Source of the DNA: DASWUD01 sp036401755
GTDB taxonomy: Bacteria > Pseudomonadota > Gammaproteobacteria > Thiohalomonadales > Thiohalomonadaceae
Direction: 5' to 3'
Assembly (NCBI GenBank): GCA_036401755.1
Contig: DASWUD010000253.1
Location: 1 to 19,890 of the forward strand
DNA length: 19,890 nt
The translations under genes and the position numbers were made by a program. The notes under the pieces are model-generated. The model had not been told where the DNA came from and ran no database searches. It saw nothing but the letters and a program-made list of their open reading frames with translations. Positions 14,860 to 19,890 of the stretch are shown here, one piece after another. The first letter of the stretch is position 1. Each line of letters starts with the position of its first letter.

Positions 14860-15993
14860 ATGTATTGGCGCCTTTCTACCTTCTATCTATTTTACTTTGC
14901 GAGCCTTGGTGCGTTGGTGCCCTACTGGTCGCTCTATCTCAAGCATCTTGGTTTTACTGCGCTGGAGATCGGCCAATTGATGGCACTGTTGATGACCACC
15001 AAGATCATCTCCCCCAACATCTGGGGCTGGATCGCCGATCACACCGGGCGGCCGATGGCCGTGGTACGCCTTGGCAGCCTGCTGGCACTGGTCGCCTTTT
15101 CGCTGGTCTTCTTTGTGCACGACTACTGGCCGCTTGCACTGGTAATGGTGGGTTATAGCTTCTTCTGGCACGCGGCTTTGCCGCAATTCGAGTCGACTAC
15201 ACTCGGTCATTTGGGCAAGGAGCACCATCGCTACAGCCAGATCCGCCTGTGGGGCTCCATCGGATTCATCGTCTCGGTCGCCTCGCTCGGGCCGTTGATG
15301 GATATCGCCGGGCCGGGTTGGCTGCCGCCGGTGCTGCTGACATTGTTTGGCGCGATCTGGCTTTCCAGTCTCGGTGTGCCCGAGAGCCGGCGCCATCAGG
15401 AAGAGGAGCCGGGAGCGGGCTCGCTTTTCGAGCTGCTGAGCAAACCCGAGGTGATCGCCCTGCTCGCGGTCTGCTTTCTTGCCCAGGCGAGCCACGGCCC
15501 TTACTACACCTTCTACACCCTCTACCTCGAAGCGCACGGTTACTCGCATAGCACCATCGGCCAGATGTGGGCGCTCGGCGTCATCGCCGAGATCGGCATC
15601 TTCATGGTGATGCACCGCCTCGCACCACAATTCGGACTGCGGGCACTACTTATCATCGCGCTGCTGCTCACCACAGTGCGCTGGTTGATGATCGGTTATT
15701 GGCCCGACTCACTCACGCTTCTGCTTAGCGCACAAACCCTGCATGCCGCCAGTTTTGGTATCTTCCACGCGGTCGCCATTGCATTGTTCCACCGCCATTT
15801 CCGCGGCCGCCACCACGGCCGCGGTCAGGCGCTCTACAGCTCGCTCGCCTTCGGCGGTGGCGGCGCCTTTGGCGCCCTCTACAGTGGCATGGGATGGGAG
15901 AGTCTCGGGCCGGCTATAACATTTGCAATTGCCGCACTGTTGGCATTTTTCGCGGCGGTGATTGCCTGGCGCTGGATCGAGGTGGGGCGGTAG
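14860..15993 (+). CDS. MFS transporter, HcaT/LacY-like group
   Basis: A 377-residue inner-membrane transporter with about 12 hydrophobic helices, starting with the first at residues 4-24. The loop after the second helix, WGWIADHTGRPMAVVR, is the MFS signature between helices 2 and 3. The N-terminal run FYLFYFASLGALVPYWSLYLKHLGF and the YSQIRLWGSIGFI segment resemble the 3-phenylpropionate/HcaT and nucleoside-permease-like subgroup, so a proton symporter is likely. The substrate cannot be inferred. A large loop with charged residues (SRRHQEEEPG) separates the halves. The ribosome site before ATG 14860 is poor. It is unrelated to aroC as far as I can tell and stands alone. Confidence 0.9.
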   Translation: MYWRLSTFYLFYFASLGALVPYWSLYLKHLGFTALEIGQLMALLMTTKIISPNIWGWIADHTGRPMAVVRLGSLLALVAFSLVFFVHDYWPLALVMVGYSFFWHAALPQFESTTLGHLGKEHHRYSQIRLWGSIGFIVSVASLGPLMDIAGPGWLPPVLLTLFGAIWLSSLGVPESRRHQEEEPGAGSLFELLSKPEVIALLAVCFLAQASHGPYYTFYTLYLEAHGYSHSTIGQMWALGVIAEIGIFMVMHRLAPQFGLRALLIIALLLTTVRWLMIGYWPDSLTLLLSAQTLHAASFGIFHAVAIALFHRHFRGRHHGRGQALYSSLAFGGGGAFGALYSGMGWESLGPAITFAIAALLAFFAAVIAWRWIEVGR

Positions 15994-16056
15994 CGCCGAT
16001 GGTAGTGGGTGCTGTCCAACATCACTCATGTTCGGGATACCATCTAATGGGGAAAA

Positions 16057-16545
16057 ATGGACAACAAGCCTAGGATACCTCTTCTGCTGAATTCACCAGC
16101 CAGGCTGGCAATAGCTGCTCTCATGGCGGCCTTGTTCATGGGGGTATTCTTGGCGTTTGAGCCCCCACAATGGGTATCAGTCGCTATCGCATCCTTGCTG
16201 ACTTTTGCAATGGTTTCATCAGTATTCCTCTTGCGGATGTACATAAAACTGATGACCAGCTATCAATCATCTGAATCTGTCGACATGGTGCTGCACTTGA
16301 GAGCGATGATAAGCGATGATATGGAGGTGTGGTTCGCGGAGCTTCGCAAGCCTTCTACACCGATAGAAACCTGTGATGTCTCCTTTGCGGTCGCCAAGAC
16401 GGCGTGGATTGATAGGTTGGAAGATACTGAACAAGTCAAAGTGTATGGTGATTATTCGGTCCATGGATTCCTGATTGAAACCCGCTTGGGATTGCTGTGG
16501 CCGAGCAGCATAAGGTACTTTCCGAAATATTATAAAAAATTTTAG
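16057..16545 (+). CDS. Two-helix membrane protein of unknown function
   Basis: I do not recognise this 162-residue protein. Two hydrophobic helices (about 17-34 and 40-63) form a hairpin, and a soluble tail of about 95 residues has mixed charge, including EVWFAELRKPSTPIETCDVSF and VYGDYSVHGFLIETRLGLLW. The tail would face the cytoplasm if the basic N-terminus does. The start ATG 16057 has a GGGGA close upstream. Codon use is more AT-rich than in neighbouring genes (for example ATA, AAA and TAT codons near the end), which suggests later acquisition or relaxed selection. It is convergent with the next gene. Confidence 0.7.
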   Translation: MDNKPRIPLLLNSPARLAIAALMAALFMGVFLAFEPPQWVSVAIASLLTFAMVSSVFLLRMYIKLMTSYQSSESVDMVLHLRAMISDDMEVWFAELRKPSTPIETCDVSFAVAKTAWIDRLEDTEQVKVYGDYSVHGFLIETRLGLLWPSSIRYFPKYYKKF

Positions 16546-16588
16546 TCTGGATCGTGGTCGGGATGGTTCGGTATGAACGACAATTTCC

Positions 16589-17120
16589 TTACAATGAACT
16601 CCCATCATCCTTTCTTTTTTCTCCTCGGGGCGTTTTTGTCATGCGTTCAATCACCGCCGCAGTGGTGAGTAACTCCTCCAATGACAGTTCCTTTTGTGGC
16701 TCAGCACCCAAGGGCAATTTACGCAGCAGGTTGTGGCGTTTGAAAAGTACAAAGTAGTCGTTCGGCATTAGCAGGTGGCGAGCCGCGTGGAAGGCGTGGT
16801 CGAGAGCGGCCATGGCGCCGCTGCGACGTTGGCTGATGAGCAGTTGGCCGTAGATCAGTTCGGCAAGAATGCGACCATGGGCGGTGTTGCGCAGCCGCAG
16901 TTGAAGCACCTGAAACTCTTCACCTATCTCCTTGCCGAGCCAATAGTGGGCAATCATGCGCTGCAAACGGCACACATAGCAGCTTTTACCTCGGCGTACG
17001 CGCTTGGCTTCCCTTTGTTGAGCAGTGTGAAGCAGCATTTCGGCTGCTTCACGCTCAAAAGGCGTGGCGTACCAAAGAACAAGTAGTGCGATGGTTCTCC
17101 TCCGTAATCCGATTTTTCAT
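16589..17120 (-). pseudogene. Unknown membrane-anchored protein with disrupted or unusual 5' end
   Basis: The open frame from ATG 17038 gives 149 residues with no clear ribosome site. The same frame stays open upstream to 17117 and encodes a plausible N-terminus, RRRTIALLVLWYATPFERE, which looks like a basic membrane anchor, but it contains no NTG start. An ATG at 17118-17120 is one base out of frame: removing one A from the run of five (17113-17117 on the plus strand) would give MKIGLRRR joined to it, 176 residues in all. Alternatively GGAGG sits six bases before an in-frame ATC at 17090-17092. The body has a CYVC pair (RGKSCYVCRLQRM) and helical segments such as GRILAELIYGQLLISQRR. The family is not recognised. 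It may be a real frameshift, a sequencing error or a rare start. Confidence 0.55.
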
Positions 17121-17196
17121 CTCTGAATAGGCGGTCTCACCGCATACGCACGGTTTTCAGAGGTTCTGTCTTTGTGTGTTTTGGCAGCTTCGGTGA

Positions 17197-17907
17197 TTAC
17201 TTGCTTCGTGAATATCTCCGCAACAGCTCTCGCGAACACTCATCAGATATGTGTTCGACTGTCTGGCGTATTTTGGCCTGAGTTTTCTTTTTTTCAGCAG
17301 TCTTGAGATCGTCGAGGATGATGCGGTCGTTGTAGTTGTTGCCGCTGCCGCCGTAGGAACAGTGGCCTGTATTCCACACGATGCGACCATCCTCTACGTG
17401 GGATAAGCGTGCACGTGCTGATAGCGTAATACCGTAGGTCTTCCAATCCATCGGGATATAATTGAATGACCAATTATCGATCCAGATCTCCATCAGATAG
17501 CCGTCCTTGAATTTGTTCTGATAGGTCTTGAGATCACTGACCACTGGCAGCGGTTCTGCCTCGTGTATCTGTTTGATGTTGTGCAATCCGCTGCTTGTAT
17601 CAAGGGTTTTGGCGAACCGCTGTGCAACTTCGTCAGCTGGATCGAAATCCTTGAGATGACTCTGAATGTCGGCACCTGAAGGGGTGTCGTGGAGTGCCAC
17701 GTTGGCGTAGGGAGCAACATGCACCCTGGGCGGATTCACCCGTGGCTCGGGCGTGACATAGTGCACCATGTAGATCGTCGGTGAATTACGCAGATCAGAG
17801 CGCGTGGCATCATCAAGATATACGTTGTGGCTGCTGCAGCCCGCAAGCGAAATGGCGATCAATCCGAGCGCGAGTCCAGAGCGCAGAATGGATGTTGCAG
17901 TAATCAT
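17197..17907 (-). CDS. Predicted lipoprotein of unknown function
   Basis: A 236-residue protein with a lipoprotein signal: MITATSILRSGLALGLIAIS followed by the lipobox LAGC, with the lipidated Cys24. Ser follows at position +2, so Lol sorting to the outer membrane is expected. The mature part is hydrophilic with IYMVHYVTPEPRVNPPRVHV, MEIWIDNWSFNYIPMDWKTYGI and a lysine-rich C-terminal helix (LKTAEKKKTQAKIRQTVEH). Two further cysteines (in TGHCSYGGSG and SDECSREL) could form a disulfide. The start ATG at 17907 has AAGGAG seven bases upstream. The family is not recognised. It stands alone, with about 130 AT-rich bases before it that could hold its promoter. Confidence 0.85.
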   Translation of the reverse strand: MITATSILRSGLALGLIAISLAGCSSHNVYLDDATRSDLRNSPTIYMVHYVTPEPRVNPPRVHVAPYANVALHDTPSGADIQSHLKDFDPADEVAQRFAKTLDTSSGLHNIKQIHEAEPLPVVSDLKTYQNKFKDGYLMEIWIDNWSFNYIPMDWKTYGITLSARARLSHVEDGRIVWNTGHCSYGGSGNNYNDRIILDDLKTAEKKKTQAKIRQTVEHISDECSRELLRRYSRSK

Positions 17908-18036
17908 GACCGTGCTCCTTGTTATGGTCGTGGATGAAGTCTAAAAAAATAAATAATAAAGCTCGCTTACGCTAACACAGAATGGCTATAGGTGTATCTA
18001 CCAGCAGGGCGCCACGTGCAATACATTCATTTAGCC

Positions 18037-18900
18037 TCAGCGGGTGAGGATATCGAGCATCGCCTTTGCTGCATTTGAGAGAGTGCGTGCATGGTGGTGC
18101 ACAGTGCCGAGCTGGCGGGCGAGGGTGAGGTGGTCCACCTTGAGCGGGCGTACCTCACTGCTGAGCATGGTGCAAGGCAGAACACTCCAGCCGAGACCGA
18201 CCGAGACCAGCATCTTGATGGTCTCCAGGTAGTTGGTGGAGAGGGCGGCACGCAGTTCCAATCCATAGGGTTGCAACGCCAGCTCAAGCACCTCGCGGGT
18301 GTAGGTACCGGGGGCGGGGAGGATGGCCGGATAGTCGGCCAGGTCGGCCGGGGTCAGACTCCTCTTTTTTGTCAGGGGATGGCCAGCGGCAGCAACTATT
18401 GTAAGTGGGTCGTCCCACACCTTGTGCACGGTGAGGGCCGGCGAGGGGTGTTGTGGCAGGGTGACGATGCCCAGCTCCAGATCGCCATGCTCCACCGCTT
18501 TGCACGCCTCTTCGGAATCCATGAAACGAATATCGAGTTTTACCTCGGGATAGCGCTCGGTATAGAGGCGCAGGATCGGTGGCAGGCGATGCAGGCCGAT
18601 GTGATGGCTGGTGCCGAAGGTGAGGCGCCCGCTCACCTGGCCGCCCAGATTGGCGATGGCACGCTGGCTGTCCTCCAGCTCGGCGAGGATGCGCTGGGCG
18701 CGCGGCAGCAGGGCACGCCCGGCTTCGGTGAGTGCCACTTGGCGGCCGATGCGATCGAACAGTTTTGCGCCAAGACTCTCCTCCAGCGCCGCGATGCGCT
18801 TGCTGATTGCCGGCTGGGTCAGGAACAGCCGCTCTGCCGCCTGGGAGAAGGAGGTGGTTTCGGCGACGGCGAGAAAGGCTTGCAGGGTGTTGATGTCCAC
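18037..18900 (-). CDS. LysR-family transcriptional regulator, likely acting on leuC
   Basis: A 287-residue LysR-type regulator. The N-terminal winged helix-turn-helix is canonical, with FSQAAERLFLTQPAISKRIAALEESLGAKLFDR at about residues 18-50. The effector-binding domain starts near residue 90 (GRLTFGTSHHIG) and includes LELGIVTLP and GLGWSVLP. The start is GTG (complement of 18898-18900). It is divergent from leuC with a 190-base gap holding a T-N11-A operator. The same divergent pairing of a LysR gene and leuC is known in Pseudomonas. Control of leucine synthesis is therefore the best guess; the inducer is unknown. The protein is slightly short for the family but complete. Confidence 0.92.
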   Translation of the reverse strand: MDINTLQAFLAVAETTSFSQAAERLFLTQPAISKRIAALEESLGAKLFDRIGRQVALTEAGRALLPRAQRILAELEDSQRAIANLGGQVSGRLTFGTSHHIGLHRLPPILRLYTERYPEVKLDIRFMDSEEACKAVEHGDLELGIVTLPQHPSPALTVHKVWDDPLTIVAAAGHPLTKKRSLTPADLADYPAILPAPGTYTREVLELALQPYGLELRAALSTNYLETIKMLVSVGLGWSVLPCTMLSSEVRPLKVDHLTLARQLGTVHHHARTLSNAAKAMLDILTR

Positions 18901-18955
18901 GATTTACCAGACCTCAAAATGATGAAGTGGGGGAGATGGATCCCCTCTCCCTAAA

Positions 18956-18976
18956 CCCTCTCCCGCAGGGAGAGGG
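18956..18976. repeat. REP-like hairpin in the lysR-leuC gap
   Basis: CCCTCTCCC-GCA-GGGAGAGGG is a perfect 9-bp stem with a three-base loop, preceded by a related CCCCTCTCCC at 18943-18952. This is a very common intergenic repeat motif in many gammaproteobacteria. It is followed by AACT rather than a T tract, so it is not an intrinsic terminator. Confidence 0.7.
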
Positions 18977-19030
18977 AACTATCAGGAACTTCTTTTTACA
19001 TTACCAACAGGAATCGACTCTATGAAATAT

Positions 19031-19049
19031 ATGAATTGGATTCATGAAT
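19031..19049 (+). promoter_or_regulatory. LysR-type operator (T-N11-A) before leuC
   Basis: ATGAAT-TGG-ATTCAT (19031-19045) is a perfect dyad that contains T19032-N11-A19044, the LysR consensus. A third half-site, ATGAAT at 19044-19049, overlaps it. Two direct copies of ATAGGAT follow at 19048-19054 and 19059-19065, 11 bases apart (one helical turn). The site lies between the divergent LysR gene and leuC, 46 bases before the leuC start. Confidence 0.6.
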
Positions 19050-19090
19050 AGGATAGGGATAGGATTTATCCATAGCAAGAGGAGAGTTCA

Positions 19091-19890
19091 ATGGCTGGCA
19101 AGACGTTATACGACAAGTTGTGGGATGCCCACGTGGTGCGCTGCGAGGCGGACGGCACCTGTCTCATCTATATCGACCGCCATCTCGTGCACGAGGTGAC
19201 CTCGCCGCAGGCGTTCGAAGGGCTGCGTATCGCCGGGCGCAAGCCGTGGCGTGTGGAGACCGTGGTGGCGACCCCGGATCACAACATCCCGACCACCGAC
19301 CGCAGCAAGGGGATAAACGATCCCATCGCACGCACCCAGGTGGAGACACTCGATGCCAACGCCCGTGACTTCGGCTTGACCTATTTCCCGTCGGGCGATA
19401 TCCGCCAGGGCATCGTCCATGTCATCGGCCCGGAAGAGGGGGCGACGCTGCCCGGCATGACGGTGGTGTGTGGTGACTCCCACACCTCCACCCACGGCGC
19501 TTTCGGCGCGCTGGCCCATGGTATCGGCACCTCCGAGGTGGAGCACGTGCTCGCCACCCAGTGCCTGGTGCAGAAAAAGTCGAAGAACATGCTGGTCTCG
19601 GTGGATGGCCACGCCGGTCCCGGCGTCACCGCCAAGGACATCGTGCTCGCCATCATCGGCGAGATCGGCACCGCCGGCGGCACCGGCTACGCCATCGAAT
19701 TCGGCGGCGAGGCGATCCGCGACCTCTCCATCGAAGGACGTATGACCGTCTGCAACATGGCCATCGAGGCGGGCGCGCGCGCCGGCATGGTGGCGGTGGA
19801 CGAGAAAACCGTCGAGTATTTCCGCGGCCGGCCTTACGCGCCCAAGGGTGAGATGTTCGAGCAGGCCGCTGCGTACTGGCGCACCCTGGT
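19091..19890 (+). CDS. leuC: 3-isopropylmalate dehydratase large subunit, N-terminal part
   Basis: LeuC with LeuD isomerises 2- to 3-isopropylmalate in leucine synthesis, using a [4Fe-4S] cluster as an aconitase-type hydro-lyase. The frame runs from ATG 19091 to the window edge (266 codons and two bases), so the gene is truncated here and its cluster-binding cysteines lie beyond. Family hallmarks are plain: KTLYDKLWDAHVV at the start, DRHLVHEVTSPQAFEGLR, TPDHNIPTTDR, GPEEGATLPGMTVVCGDSHTSTHGAFGALAHGIGTSEVEHVLATQ, and GTGYAIEFGGEAIRDLSIEGRMTVCNMAIEAGARAG. GAGGAG precedes the ATG by a normal distance. It is divergent from the LysR gene. Confidence 0.97.
   Translation, partial: MAGKTLYDKLWDAHVVRCEADGTCLIYIDRHLVHEVTSPQAFEGLRIAGRKPWRVETVVATPDHNIPTTDRSKGINDPIARTQVETLDANARDFGLTYFPSGDIRQGIVHVIGPEEGATLPGMTVVCGDSHTSTHGAFGALAHGIGTSEVEHVLATQCLVQKKSKNMLVSVDGHAGPGVTAKDIVLAIIGEIGTAGGTGYAIEFGGEAIRDLSIEGRMTVCNMAIEAGARAGMVAVDEKTVEYFRGRPYAPKGEMFEQAAAYWRTL

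Noticed and set aside
14886..15630. Large minus-strand frame opposite the MFS gene
   Set aside because: Polar, Gln/Arg/His-rich complement of a hydrophobic membrane protein; no start or family support.
18091..18954. 287-codon open frame on the plus strand
   Set aside because: It is the complement of the LysR gene, whose helix-turn-helix is unmistakable.

Overview
The window reads as a chromosomal segment of a gammaproteobacterium. The evidence is the rsgA/orn neighbourhood, the aroC, hemN, mogA and prmB families, and a LysR gene divergent from leuC as in Pseudomonas. Codon third positions are GC-rich. A Chromatiales-like or sulfur-oxidising relative is plausible, but that is an impression from the gene set and cannot be proven from the window. 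There is no prophage, CRISPR array, transposase, rRNA or tRNA that I can see.

Layout. 1-378 is the C-terminal part of recR. 379-810 has no gene and is packed with hairpins; it looks like a dispersed non-coding repeat. 811-3787 is a tight leftward operon: an M48 membrane protease, a small secreted c-type cytochrome, phhB and rsgA. orn (3906-4448) is divergent from it. 4470-7046 holds a complete AmmeMemoRadiSam locus: amrA and amrB leftward, and the radical SAM gene amrS rightward from the same intergenic region. amrS is followed by a small secreted, probably beta-barrel protein and a strong intrinsic terminator (7718-7743).

7823-11072 is a rightward run: mogA, prmB, a 104-residue conserved-looking unknown and hemN. 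An FNR-type box sits just before the last two, which suits oxygen-independent haem synthesis. Convergent to it is a large membrane PAS-GGDEF-EAL protein (11080-13467) whose EAL domain has lost almost all catalytic residues. aroC (13599-14696) is divergent from that gene and is preceded by a terminator-like hairpin. A pair of inverted repeats lies between aroC and an MFS transporter (14860-15993).

16057-18030 is more AT-rich and carries three genes of unknown function: a two-TM protein, a protein whose 5' end appears frameshifted or to lack a normal start, and a lipoprotein. The window ends with a LysR regulator divergent from leuC. A textbook T-N11-A operator and a common REP-like hairpin lie between them.

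The best candidate for a poorly described system is the AmmeMemoRadiSam locus with its linked envelope protein. Its three core families are widespread, but their joint biochemical role is not settled to my knowledge. The degenerate-EAL regulator, the FNR box, the aroC leader hairpin and the disrupted 5' end near 17.1 kb are smaller points worth checking.
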